This document shows positions 10,468 to 22,202 of a stretch of DNA of 64,000 nucleotides, in pieces. The stretch is from Talinum fruticosum. Taxonomy: Eukaryota > Streptophyta > Magnoliopsida > Caryophyllales > Talinaceae. A program made the position numbers and the translations under genes. The stretch is taken from assembly GCA_021018815.1 (NCBI GenBank), contig JAITYX010000034.1, positions 3,162,001-3,226,000 on the forward strand, in the 5' to 3' direction. Each line of letters begins with the position of its first letter. Positions within the stretch are counted from its first letter, which is position 1. The notes below the pieces were generated by a model. The model was given only the letters and a program-made list of their open reading frames with translations. It had not been told where the DNA came from and searched no databases.

Positions 10468-11512
10468 TCACCTGTCTAAGTTGTCAAAGTCCGACTCGGA
10501 TTCAGCTTCGGATGAGTGCTCATCACTCCATGTGGCCATCATAGCCTTTTTCTTCTTTCTTTCCTTCTTTCTCTTCGGATAGTCTTTGACTATTTGATCT
10601 TTGCTGCCATGTTCAAAACATCCAGAATTCTTAGTTAAAGATAACTTTGAAGGGGAAGTGTATTTACCTTTTCTGTCCTTCTTATCTTTCTTGTAGAATT
10701 CTTTCTTCGACCTCTTTTCCCATTTCTTATGTTTCATCATTCTTTTAAAGCCTTGGGCAATGAGTGCCATTAGACCCTCTGCTGAGTCCGAGGAACTCGG
10801 ACATTCCTCAATACTTTCTCAAGCGTTTAGCGCAATGTTCCTTTTGGTGCTGACATCGGCATCCTCTTCTTCCGAGTGAATTTCATGGGTAAGCGGCTTC
10901 CCACTCGGTTCGTCTAGCTTTAGTTGAGAGAGGTTTTGAGCTTTCTAGATGGCTGTCACCTTAGGACCCCATCTTCTCTTTGGTCGACTTCTCGGAATTT
11001 TTCTTCACATTTCTAAGAAATTGTTCTACCCAGAGATTTGAGATTATTTGTAATCTCGGTGAAGCGCATAAACATCTAAGTGATGTTTTCTTCAGCTCCA
11101 TCTTCAACAACTCATACTTGTGAAGATACCGACTTAGCTTTGCCTATTTGACTTAACTTGTTCCCTCGTATGTGTTGATAAGAGTGTCCCACACATCTTT
11201 GGTCGTGTCGCAGGCTGACACTCTATTGTACTCTCCTGAGATGATAGCACACATCATAATGTTCATTGCTTTGAAGTTCTTTGTGAACTTCTCCGACTCG
11301 TCATTGGTGTACTCGAATTTTTCTTTACGCACAAATCTTGTTCTTTCCATCTTCATTGGGATGTAGTTTCCATCTTTGATGATGTTCCATACATCTTCAT
11401 CATTGTCCAATAGAAAGCACTCTATCTTCCAAGTACACGAAGTTTGATCCTTTAAACTTTGTTGGTTTGGTGGACGACCTTCCCTCATCGAACTCTCCAA
11501 TTTTCGAGCCAT
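10468..11512 (-). pseudogene. R2 gag, broken
   Basis: Capsid/nucleocapsid protein of the plant UBN2 class. The open N-terminal part 11153-11512 contains 'DEDVWNIIKDGNYIP', 'KNFKAMNIMMCAII' and 'DVWDTLINTYEGTS'. A stop and shifts follow. The C-terminal open part 10468-10770 has the nucleocapsid knuckle with three of four ligands changed ('CFEHGSKDQIVKDYPK' against CX2CX4HX4C in R6) and the typical 'KKKKAMMATWSDE' tail. The first ~24 codons are read in a different frame from the canonical EFDEG...PPKFKGSNF: a one-base loss at the start offsets the one-base gain shared with R5 and R6. Confidence 0.85.
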
Positions 11513-11558
11513 CTGATCTTCGGACCCTTGGATTGTTAGATCCTTCTTGAAAGGCTAG

Positions 11559-11570
11559 GCTCTAATACCA
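11559..11570 (-). other. R2 primer-binding site
   Basis: The sense strand reads TGGTATTAGAGC, one mismatch from TGGTATCAGAGC, the complement of the initiator tRNA-Met 3' end. It lies two bases from the LTR end. Confidence 0.85.
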
Positions 11571-11572
11571 AT

Positions 11573-13048
11573 TCAAGGTTTACTCCTAGAGAGCCTAAGT
11601 CACCCTAGAGGGGGTGAATAGGGTGATGAGGAAATTTGAACAACCTTAGAAACTCTTCGCTTGGAAAAGATAAATAACCGAGTATGAGTCTAGATTGGAC
11701 TCGAAATATATAAGCTCGAAATACGTAGAAAACCTCCTAGGGCACAAAACCACGGACGAGTGCTAATTCAAGCACCAAGTCAAATCCACTATTTTGAATC
11801 CTCAAAGTACAACGAATCGACTCTATCGAATTGCTCCCTTAGACAATTCCTTAAAATGTTTTCCTAGACTCCGAAGTTCCCTTATCCGATCTAGTACTTC
11901 CTAGCCGAGATAACCTTTACGAGTTAGCGACAACCGACCTGAGTTAACCCTTACAGCTCAACCAAGGAACCTTACTCGGAAAGTAAGAAAAGAGTGTAAT
12001 TGATTACAAGACTTTACAACTCGGAAAATGTTAATTACAAGCTAAGAGTTATAAATAGAAGATTGAATATGAAAACAATGACTTTTGCTTAAGTAATGTG
12101 TTTCAGTAATCATTCCAGACAAACTTCAAGTCTTGTGAAGTGGCTTCTATTTATAGATGACCAAGTAGAGTGACCGTTGTGTCTTAGTTCTAAACAGAAG
12201 TCTTTATTGACCATTGTAACGGCTCTTCCGAGTCACTCGAAAAGATCCGTTGGGATGTGAACATTGTGCAATGGCTCATGGCTTAAAAAGGTACTCCGGT
12301 CAGCTGGTGATGCTTGAAAAGCAAGGTGGAAATCACCGTTGAGCCTAGTGTTGGAGTTTTCTAGTCTTGGAAACGAGACAACCCCGACATGGTGTCCGAG
12401 CCCTGTTCAAAAGTAGATAAAGCTTGTCTGCTGGTGATTGACAGACTAGAAGCCGACTACTTTTGTAATTCAAAAATGAGATAACCTCTTTTGAATAACC
12501 TACAAAAACAAACCACTTTGGTTCTCAAAGTATAAAATACTTTGGTCCAAAATTAGGCACGAGATAATCATTAAATTAGGATAATTAAGTGCAAAGTTCT
12601 CTTAGGACTAGAAGAGTGGAATTTTCTGAGTCTAATATTCAATATACTCAAATTCCATCAAAGTCAATCCCGAGGATGATCAACTTAGAAAGAATAGAAT
12701 CATCATAGTATAGCAACTTGATGTGGACAAATCATTCTCAAACAAACCGACTTAGAGAAAGGAATTAACACTATAATTCACTTTGCGTTGAAATATGCAG
12801 ATCGGAATAAAAGAGAGAGAAATTATTTGAACACGCGATAGTTTTGAGTGATGTCCGAGTCAAAAACATCAATGTCTGAAGATATATAAGAATGTGTTTT
12901 CCGAGTCGGTTAAAAACGAATGAAAATTTATATTAGAGTTTTTATAACACCTAGAATGACTTTGAAATCAAAACTCATAAGGGAGGAGGTTTATACCGAG
13001 CCTTCATGTAGTACTCGGAATGTCATAGAGTTACGATCCGAGTCTTCA
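11573..13048 (-). repeat. R2 5' LTR
   Basis: 1476 bp. It begins TCAAGGTTTACTCC (G to C at position 2) and ends GAGTCTTCA, followed by the AAGAC target duplication. Extended form. It is clearly diverged from its partner at 2552-4014, so this is not a recent insertion. Confidence 0.9.
12147..12156 (-). promoter_or_regulatory. TATA box in R2 5' LTR
   Basis: Sense strand CTATAAATAGAAGCCACTTC, unchanged from the R2 3' LTR. This would have been the promoter for the genomic RNA. Confidence 0.65.
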
Positions 13049-14016
13049 AAGACTTTTCTCTTTACAACTCGTAAAGTAAGAACTTAAGAATAACGTTTTA
13101 AAAGCTAGAAGATTGAGATAGAGTATATTTCGTTTAGTTCCTGCAATGTTCAATTCTTGTAGGAAGGCTTCTATTTATACTCAGCAGGGAAGAGTGGCCA
13201 TGGTGACTGAATCTGGACTTGAGAGTTACATTAGCCATTGGAACGGATAGTCCGAGTCACTCGGAAAAGGAGTCATTGCAATTGTGAACATTGTGCTTAA
13301 GTCATTAGCTCAAAAAGTAGTCCATCCCACTGGTTGTGACTATAATCTAAGGTGGAAACAACCATTAGACGAAAAGTTTGAGTTTACCGGATTTGGAAAC
13401 AAACAACCCCGACACGGTGTCCGAGCCTTATCCCGAAATAGTGCTTTTCTATCTGCTAGGTGTTTAACGAGTTGGAAATGGGTTGCTTTTTGCTTCCAAA
13501 ACAAGATTAAAATACTTTAATCAACCTGTATAAGCAAATCAAAGTGGTACTTAAAGTATAAAAATTTATTCATCATAGTTAAGTGCTTAATTATCCTTAA
13601 CCTAAGAGAATAAAATTTTCCGAGGCTAATATTTAATAGGTTCAAATTCCATCTCGAGTTAACCCTTTAAATGATCAAGATATTAAGATTAAATAAGAAA
13701 TATGCATAAACTTGATCGAGTAAAATAATTTCATTCAATAAACTGACTTATAATAAAGAATTAACATAGTAATTCATTTTCAGTTAGATCATTAAGTCAG
13801 TGCTTAGAATAAGATATGCTAGTGAAGTTATTTACTCATGACAAGCTGTTTGACTTGTATCTAAGTGGGCTAGAAAACTAGTGAAGTGCGCTCTACTCAA
13901 GAGATGTTTTTGAGTAGGTAAGACAGTGTTGAAAACTTAAAGATGAGCTTTTTAAAGACTTAGAATGACTTGAAATCAAAACCACAGAGAGATAGAGAGT
14001 TATACCTGAATCTTCA
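13049..14016 (-). repeat. R3 3' LTR, main part
   Basis: Continues from 2551 after removal of R2; the first five bases AAGAC are the R2 duplication. It ends CCTGAATCTTCA, the short form, lacking the 42-bp extension of R2, R5, R6 and S2. Confidence 0.85.
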
Positions 14017-14031
14017 ATATCCCCCTTTTTA
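14017..14031 (-). other. R3 polypurine tract
   Basis: The sense strand reads AAAAAGGGGGATAT just before the 3' LTR. Confidence 0.75.
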
Positions 14032-14456
14032 TGAAAGGCATTAAGCACTTGTCAAAAGAAGCTAAAAGTTCATATAGTTAAGTTTTCATAACTAAGACAT
14101 GAATATCGATAGGATGAGCTTTGTGAAACAAAATCAAGATTCGTTATTAGAGTATATTTATGCAAAAATATGAGAGCAAAAATTAACAGAGCATATCTAG
14201 AAAATAATCAAAGCATAAAAACAAGTATTAGAGTGTAAAATCAGAGCAAAGATAATGAGATATGGATAATACAAGTTTACAATGCTCGGAAATTGTAGAA
14301 TTTCATTGAAGCTCGAAATAGAGTACACATAAATAAAATAAAATAAACCAAACCGCTCCTAAACCAAACATCTATCTAACTTTTCTCTTTTTCATGAAAT
14401 AACTAAGAAAGGGTGAAGAAAAAAATATAGAGATGTTGGACAAAAGAAAATAAAAG

Positions 14457-15882
14457 TTGAAATCGGGAGAGAGGTGGAGCGAGTATGAGTGGAGGAGGAA
14501 GAACGAGACTGCAAATCGGAGGTTGTTCTTCCTCTATCTTCTCGTCCGAGCCCTCTGCCTCTTTAGTTTGAGGTGGTTGTGTAGAAGGTTGAGCCTGGGA
14601 TTGACCAACATCCCCAACCTCTTCCGAGGCGGACTCGATATATTCTAAGGAAATGATCTCGAGTTCCTTCTCCCTTGGCCTTTAGCTTGGCCTCGCTCCA
14701 GTTTCTTGTTCTTCTTGTTGTTGTTCTTCTTCTTCTCCGAGTCGGAGTCCTCGGCATCCTTTGATCTGCACTCTTGAAGACGGCGGATCTAGTCTTGCTT
14801 TGTTGTTTGATAACCGCTTTCAGCTCACTAACCAAGGCTTGACTCGATTGATCTACTTCGAGCCGAGCTCGAAGCTGAGTTAGAATAAGCATAAAAGCCC
14901 GGAAAGACACAAGATTTGATTGTAACTCTTTAGCAAGAGCGAGTACATTGAGAAGCCATCTTCGAAGTAATTTTGTGAAAAGGTCCGGCTGGGAAGAAGA
15001 TGGTCCAAAAATTAGAAGAGGAGTCTTAGACTTCGAGTATGAGGCGAGAGGAGGAGGTGGAAGCTCGGAATTGTGAACCCGGACACCAGATTTTATTTCG
15101 TAATATCCTAGTCTAATTAGCTCACTTATGCCTATGTAGACAACTAGCTCTAGAAATTTGTGTTGATCACTTGGAAGATCCACTTTGAAGTGAGCAAAGA
15201 CAGCAGAAAGTAAAGCTCCGAATGGAAGAGGGGCTTTTTCTAATTAGAGGGAATAGAAGCATTCTATTCCGGAATGAATGGGAAGAGATCAACCTCATAC
15301 CTTTCGAGGATGTTATAGAGAACTTTGAGAACCTTGTTGTTGGGGTTCTCTTTGAGGGATAAAAAGAGAAGATAGTTCTCATCGGAATGAAGCAAAGAAG
15401 TCTATCTTCATAATTCATCCGAGTCAAAGAAAAGTTCTTTCTCGACTTAGGAACCTCTTTAGTGTACTTGTCAAAGAAACGAAATTGGCTTTGAGTTCAA
15501 GAAAAGAGACAACACTAAAAAGGTGGTGAAGGAGAGAGAGAGATTGATACGAATAGTTTTCCCTCGAACAACAAAAGAGATTATATTACCTCTCACAACC
15601 ATGTTTGTGTAGAACTTAATGACGAGTTCTAGATAGATGTAATCACGAAACACAAATAGTTGTAAGTACTGTGTTGAGGATGGGCTTGATCCATGAAAGT
15701 TTTATAGTAGAGAAGAATTTTTCTTGATGAAATAGTGTTAGGAAACGATGAGCTTTTGGTCATCGTAGGTAAGAGCTTTGCTCTTAGAAGGGTTCTTTTG
15801 AGGATTTTCAGGTTGGATTGTTTTGGTTCCATCCTTCTTTGTGGCTGAACCTCCTTCGGCAAGTGCTTCCTCTCTTTAGCAT
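14457..15882 (-). pseudogene. R3 ORF3, broken
   Basis: The start at 15882 reads MLKRGST, then shifts ('GGSATKK' in another frame). 'YLELVIKFYTNMVVRG' and 'VVRGKTIRINLSLS' (15471-15653) are the clearest view of the N-terminal domain and fit the plant PF20167-type pattern (from memory). The longest surviving C-terminal half of any ORF3 copy is the open frame 14563-15183 (206 codons): 'DLPSDQHKFLELVVYIGI' followed by a Q/K-rich likely coiled coil and a run of Arg/Thr. The equivalent block in R6 is 'VPLPSDPNTCFEVAVVVG', which supports one ancestral protein of about 500 residues. Function unknown. Confidence 0.6.
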
Positions 15883-16090
15883 ATTTGAGAGAAAGAGAAA
15901 GAGATTGAGAAAAAGATTGGGAAAACGAAAGAGTAGAGAAGTGAATGGGTGAGAGAGAGTAGAAAGTCGAGAGTCCGAAATTAGAGAGAAATTGAGCAAA
16001 GGATTCTAAGAGCGAGTGCAAAGAGAGTGAGAGAGCGAGAGAGCGAGAGAGCGAGAGATAGCAAAGTGAATGAATGAGGATGGATATGTG

Positions 16091-16100
16091 CTATTTATAG
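16091..16100 (-). promoter_or_regulatory. TATA box upstream of R3 ORF3
   Basis: Sense strand CTATAAATAG, 209 bp before the ORF3 start, with a CT-rich leader between (GA runs on + at 16021-16058). Upstream AACGG motifs are partly decayed (ataacggctag near 16150). Confidence 0.55.
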
Positions 16101-16520
16101 AACATAAGCTCTCATAGATCGAAAGCCTTTCTGAATCACCTCTCAAAATAACGGCTAGCAAACCATTTGACGTGTCGGTGATCAACTGTTATATCCTAGA
16201 AACTGGTTCCCTCTAATGGCTAGTTTTCCGACCGTTTGCATAAAAGAGAGAGAAAAAGAAATTTTCTAAAACATAAGACTCTTTATTGATTTAGAGATGA
16301 TCTCGAATTCGATGTTCATTTTTCTCATAAACTAAGTGTGGCTCAATTAGGTGTCCGAGTGACTTAGAACACACTCAAAATTTTAATAACTCACAACCCA
16401 GTTTCATTATAATTCAACCGATCCATTTGTAATTCACTTAAAATAGATAGCAGATAACCAAACTCATAAATTCTCATGTGATCACTCAAATAATCATGCA
16501 ATAACATGCTCATGTAACCA

Positions 16521-19500
16521 TCATCCCAAGTTCATTCCTAATAAAATAGAACCGATCTTCACTCGGAGGTTTTGTGAAAATATCAGCTAATTGAAATTAG
16601 GTAGGAATAAACTCAAGTTTAATATCACCTTTCTTAGATTGGTCTCTTAGATGATACCTTACCTCAATGTGTTTCGTTTTAGAGTGCTTAATCGGATCCT
16701 TGGTGATGCTGATGGCACTTTGATTATCACACTTGATAGTGATTGATGTGAATGATAGTTTACGATCCTTTAAGTGTTGCTTAATCTAGAGAATCTGAGC
16801 ATAGCAAGCTCAAGCTGCGATGTACTCGGCTTCAGCAGTTGACAGAGCAAATGAGTTATGTTTCTTTCTTTGAATGCCATGAGATAAGTGATTGACCTAG
16901 AAATTGGCATGCTATTGTTGTGCTCTTGCTATCAACTTTGTATCTAGCATAGTCAGCATCCGAGTATCTAGTGAGAGTCGGATCTAAGTCTTTCAAATAC
17001 CAGAGACCAAGTGTCCGAGTTCCTACAATATATCTAAAAATTCTCTTCACCGTAGTGAGATGTGATTCCTTTGGATTAGCTTGAAATATTGCACAAAGGA
17101 AGACACTCGAACATGATATTTGGCCTATTATATGTAAGACAAAGTAGAGATCCAATCATACCTCTATAGAGTTTCGATGTACAACCTCACCTTTCTCATC
17201 TAAGTCCAGTTTTGTACTACTACTCATAAGTGTTGCTGCATGCTTCACATCTTGTAGCTTGTACTTCTTCAATAATTCTTTGGTGTATTTTGATTGATGA
17301 ACAGAGATTCCATCCTTCTCTTGCTTGATTTGTAGTCCAAGAAAGAAATTGAGTTCTCCCATCATGCTCATTTAGAACTCCGAGTCTCATTAACTCGTAA
17401 AACACTTAGCATAGCGTTTCATTAGTAGCTCCAAAGATAATGTCATCAACATAAATCTGAATAATGAGAAAATCATTCCCCTTGGTTTTTGTGAAAAGAG
17501 TTTTGTCAATAAGACCTCTCTTGAAGTCATTTTCAACTAAGAAACTACTAAATATTTCATACAAAGCTTTGGGAGCTTGTTTCGGACAATACAAAGCTTT
17601 TTGCAATTTGAAAACATGATTTGGAAATTGAGAGTTTTCAAATCCAAGGGGTTGCTTAGCATAAACTTCTTCTTGAATGTAGCCATTAAGAAATGCACAC
17701 TTAACATCCATTTGATAAAGCTTAATGTTCATGCTTGATGTAAATGCTAAGAGAATTTTGATTGCCTTAATCCAAACAAATAGTGCAAAGGTTTCTCCAT
17801 ATACAATCAATTCCCTCTTGTGGGTAATATCCTTGAGCAACTAATCGGGCCTTGTTTTTTACTACCAACCTTCCCTCATCCAATTTGTTCTTGAAGATCC
17901 ATTTGGTTCCTATAACTGGGTGGTTAGAAGGTCGTTTGGTATTAGTCTAGACTTGGTTTCTTTCAAATTGAGATAATTCTTCTTGCATGGCCTTTACCCA
18001 TTGAGGTTTAAGTAGGTCTTCTAGTACATTTTTAGGTTCAATTAATGAGATGAATGTTGAAAATGCATATAAGTTTTGCAAAGAATAGTGAGTTCTTACC
18101 CCACTCGCTGATGTTAGAAATAATGTTCTCAGGTGGCTAACTAAATGCATATTTGAAAGCTTTACCTGTCCTCTTATTTACCAATTTTATTGGTTGAATG
18201 TTCCGATCTTTCAGCTGCTTCAACTTGTTGATCTTCTTCATTAGCTTGTCCTTCGATGAGTCCGAGCTGGTTCTTAAGCCGACTCATTCTAACTTAGCTC
18301 GGTTCCTTTGTTTTGGTTCATTCCGAGCTCAACTTCGCTATGTCATCTTCATCTCAGTTGAGCTTGAGATCTAAGAAAGTAGATTCACTTGTCCTACAAT
18401 GATCAATTTCATCAAAGACAATGTGTACTTTCTTCCACTTTGTTAGTTCTCTTGTTAAAGATTCTATAAGCTTTGCTATGAGATGAGTAACCTAGAAAAA
18501 TACCTTCATCCGACCTTGCATCAAACTTAGTCGGATGTTTCATACCATTATTATGTACAAAGCATTTACATCCAAATGGTTTTACGTAGGAAATATTAGG
18601 CTTGTTTCCTTTGTATAGCTCATAGGATGTCTTCTTCGAATTGGTCGAATGAGGCATTTGTTGGGCGTGTAGTTTGCCATATTGACTGCCTCAACCCGGA
18701 AATAGTAAGGTAGATCATTTTCAATCATCATTGTCCTTCTTCTTTCTTCAAGTGTTTTATTCTTTCCCTTCATTACGCCATTCTATTAAGGAGTTCTAGG
18801 TGTAGAGAAGTTGTGGGAAATGTCATTTTTGTCACGTAAGTCTGCAAATTCCGAGTAATCGAACTCCCTTCCATGATTAGTTCAAATTCTCCTGATTTGA
18901 GTCTCGGACTCAACTTGGATTTTCCTACAAATCTTAGTGAATTTTTTGAAAGCTTCATTTTTGTTCTTCGAAAGCACACCCGAGTAAATCGTGAGTAAGC
19001 ATCAACAATAACTAGCAAATATGATTTACCTCCTAAGCTTTTGACAGAATTTCACCACACAAATCCATATGTATAAATTCAAGCACTTTGGATGTAGACA
19101 CTATTTTGAGTGGCTTAAAAGATGATCTAACTTATTTTTCTTTTGTGCATGCATCGCAGATTTCATCTTTCTTAAATAAACAGTTAGGTAAACGTCTAAC
19201 TAATCCATGAAATGCAAGCTTCTTGATAGTATGCATGCTTATGTGGCCTCGTCTACGATGCCATGTCCATGAATCATCATTGAAAAAAGCTTTTAAACTT
19301 GATAAATCTTGACTAGAATCATAAACAACAATAGTGTGAGTGTTAGCTGACCTCATGATAGTTTTGTCTCTTTGGTGACTGCATTAGAAATGAAGCAGTT
19401 GGTCTAAGTGAACCTTACCTCTTGACCTTTGTCACATAACTAAGAGATGCTCGGAAGATTGTATTTAAGGCCTTTGACAAGGTATATTGGACTGACTAAG

Positions 19501-19660
19501 TTATCTCCTTGACCAATTCCGCTAATCCTAATTATCTTGCCCATACTATTGTCTCCAAATGTGACTTTTTCTCCTTTCATTTCTTGTAATTCTGATAAGA
19601 GTCTTGAGTCTCTAGACATGTTCCGTGAGCATCCACAGTCTAGGTACTAATGACCCTTTC
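16521..19660 (-). pseudogene. R3 pol, broken but with intact YVDD
   Basis: Protease active site near 19640 reads LDCGCS (Ser to Cys). GAG-pre-integrase is at 19132-19356 ('HISMHTIKKLAFHGLVRRLP', 'ICDACTKEK'). Integrase core: 'VIVDAYSRFT' (18773-19018), and the C-terminal part 'YELYKGNKPNISYVKPFGCK' (18412-18657). RT is the best preserved in the window: open frame 17406-17840 with '[18 protein letters not shown]' and a complete YVDD at 17442-17453. RNase H (16856-17155) keeps 'YSDADYA' and 'CQFLGQSLISWHSKK'. Numerous shifts elsewhere make the polyprotein non-functional. Confidence 0.9.
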
Positions 19661-20339
19661 GTTTCTGGGTAACCCGCAAAATAAACTAACCCTTCTCACT
19701 TCCTTTTACAAACCCAGTAATAGTTTTTCTGTGGTTCTTTTATGAGGAAGAGCACTTTTGGGAACCCATATTTGAATGATTTTGGGTTTGGTCTGATTCT
19801 AAATCTTCTTTCTTGAGAATTGACTCTATGTCTTTCTTTTGAAAAACTCTCCTTTTGTAAACGAAGTTGAGAAGTCTTTTACATGAAAGTCGGTCTAGGA
19901 GCATGCTTAGCCTTCCCGAACTTAATAGTTCTAGAATCAGTTTTGAAAAGGTTGTTATAGAAATTATCTTCCTCTTCAACATTATATCCAAGACCTTCTT
20001 TTTCCAATAAGACATGCTAAGAACCAAGCAATAAATCAAGGTTTTTCGACCTTGAGTGAGTTTTAAAACCAACTTTTAAGACTCATTGAGCTTGTCTTTC
20101 AATTACTCATTCTCTGTTCCGAGGCACTCGGACTTAGTCTTATTATCTTGCGTACTAGTCTCAAGTACTTTTAGATTTTGTCTCAAGTTTTCTAAATCAT
20201 TTTTCAAAATGACGTTCTCATCATTAAGAGACTCTAGTTTCTCTTTGAATTCGAAGATTAAGAATTGGACTTTTCTTTTAAAGTAAAAATATATCTAGAA
20301 AGATCAAGCTTAGAAAACTTAAGAAAGTAATTGATTACC

Positions 20340-20945
20340 TCCCGAGGATCTGTCTCCTCGCATCTCGATACATCACTGTCTCGACTCGGATCTAGCTTCC
20401 GAGTCTATTTGAGCCATTAGACACTTTGATTCATCATCGGTGTCATCATCTTCTTCGACTCATCATCGCTCCAGGTAGCTACCATAGCCTTTTTCTTCTT
20501 TTTGTCCTTCTTTGACTATGTGCTCCTTATTTCCACACTCAAATCAGCCAGAGTTCTTAGCTAAAGGCAAATTGAAGGAGGACGAGAACTTACCCTTTTT
20601 GTCTTCTTGTAAAAGTCTTGCTTGAGCCTCTTCTACCACTTCTTGTATTTCATCATCTTCTTGAAACCTCAAGCTAGAAGTGCCACGGGGTCTTCTTCAT
20701 AATCCGAAGAGCTCGGACATGAGCATTTTTCTTATGAGGCCTTGAAAGCAATGTTTCTTTTGGTGTTAACCTCATCTTCTTCTTCTTCTAGGTGCAAGTC
20801 ACGGGTAAATAATTTCCTAATGAGCTTATCTAGTCCGAGTTGAGATAGATTTTGAGCTTCCTCTATAGCGGTTACTTTGGGACCCCATCTTCTCTTGGGT
20901 AGGCTCCTCAAAATCTTTCCGACGACTTCCTCATGAGACATCTTC
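20340..20945 (-). pseudogene. R3 gag, C-terminal part
   Basis: 'MSHEEVVGKILRSLPKRRWG' starts the open stretch 20732-20941, followed by 'EEAQNLSQLGLDKLIRKLF'. A decayed zinc-knuckle region lies toward 20540. The N-terminal ~130 codons are deleted: at about 20946 gag runs straight into LTR sequence ('ggacaagtgctaatcc'). Confidence 0.8.
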
Positions 20946-20950
20946 CTCTA

Positions 20951-22192
20951 TGGACAAGTGCTAATCCAAGCACCAAGTAAAATCCATTATTTTAAATCCA
21001 CAAAATACAAAGACTCGACTCTTACAGAATTGCTTCCTTAGATAATTCAATACAAGTATTTCCTAGACACGAAGTTCCCTTATCTATTCTAGTACTTCCT
21101 AGCTGAGATAACCCATACCGCTAGGGACAACTAAGCTAAGTTAACCTTTACAACTTAGTTAAGGGACTTTACGAGAGAATAGAAAGATGTAAGATTGATT
21201 ATAAGACTTTTCTCTTTATAACTCGAAAGGAAGAACTTAAGAAAAAGCTAGAAGATTGAGAGAGAGTAGATTTCGTTCGGTTCCAAGTAATCTTCAAGTC
21301 TTGTAGGAAGGCTTCTATTTGTACTCAATAGGGAAGAGTAACCGTTGTGACTCGAATCTCGACTTGAGAGCTACACTAGCCGTTGTAAGGGATAGACCGA
21401 GTCACTTAGAAAGCGATCGTTGCAAATGTGAATGTTGTGCTTAGGTCCTTGGCTCGAAAAGTAGTCCATTCAACTAGTTGTGATTGAAATCTAGGGTGGA
21501 AACAACCGTTAGACTCAAATTTGGAGTTTATCGAATTCGAAAACAAACAACCCTAATATAGTGTCCGAACCTTATCCCGAAACAATGCTTTTCCGTCCGT
21601 CAGGTGTTTAACGGTTAGAAGTCGGTTGCTTTTACTTTTCAAAATAAGATTAAAATACTTTAATCAACCTATAAAAGCAAATCAAAGTGGCACTCAAAGT
21701 ATAAAAATAACTTTGTTCTAAGATTAGGAAAGGAAAAAAATTAATTCATCATATTTAAGTGCTTAATTATCCTTAACCTAAGAGAATAAAATTTTCCGAG
21801 GCTAATATTCAATAGGTTCAAATTCCATCTCGAGTTAATCCTTTAAATGATCAAGAAATTAAGATTAAATAAGCAATATGCATAAACTTGATCAAGTAAA
21901 ATAATTTCATTCAATAAACCGACTTAGAATAAAGAACTAACGCAGTAATTCATTTTCGGTTAGATCATTAAGTCGATGCTCGGAATAAGATATGTTAGTG
22001 AAGTTATTTACTCATGACAATTGTCCGAGTTGTATCTAAGTGGGTTAGAAAACTAGTGAAGTGCGCTCCACTTAAGAGATGTTTTCCGAGTAGGTTAGAA
22101 AATGTTGAAAACTTAAAGATGAGCTTCTTAAAGACTTAAAATGACTTGAAATCAAAACCATAGAGAGATAGAGATTTATGCATGAGTCTTCA
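20951..22192 (-). repeat. R3 5' LTR, inner ~180 bp missing
   Basis: It starts inside the LTR at 'ggacaagtgctaatccaagc', about 180 bp from the usual TGAAGG end, and runs to GAGTCTTCA at 22192. Short form. The TATA position has decayed to 'ctatttgtac' near 21318. Confidence 0.85.
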
Positions 22193-22202
22193 GTGTGCCT
22201 AT

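Larger units (their letters stand above)
2552..13048 (-). mobile_element. R2: complete Ty1/copia (Sirevirus-like) element, minus strand
   Basis: Two LTRs (2552-4014 and 11573-13048) are flanked by a perfect 5-bp duplication AAGAC (2547-2551 and 13049-13053). On the minus strand the order is LTR, PBS, gag, protease, integrase, RT, RNase H, ORF3, PPT, LTR, total 10,497 bp. Integrase before RT defines Ty1/copia. It sits inside the 3' LTR of R3: joining 2551 to 13054 restores the R3 sequence seen at 21190-21230. All coding parts are broken by stops and shifts, so the copy is dead. The Sirevirus label rests on LTR length, the gag type and the extra ORF, and is inference. Confidence 0.9.
13049..22192 (-). 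mobile_element. R3: Ty1/copia element, host of R2, both outer parts damaged
   Basis: Minus-strand copy with the same family order. Its 3' LTR is split by R2 (2531-2551 and 13049-14016). At its 5' side a deletion joins gag directly to LTR sequence near 20946-20951, removing the gag N-terminus, the PBS and about 180 bp of LTR. The outer end at 22192 abuts R4 pol sequence, so R3 probably inserted into R4. No target duplication can be checked because the other outer end is lost. LTRs are of the short form. Confidence 0.85.
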
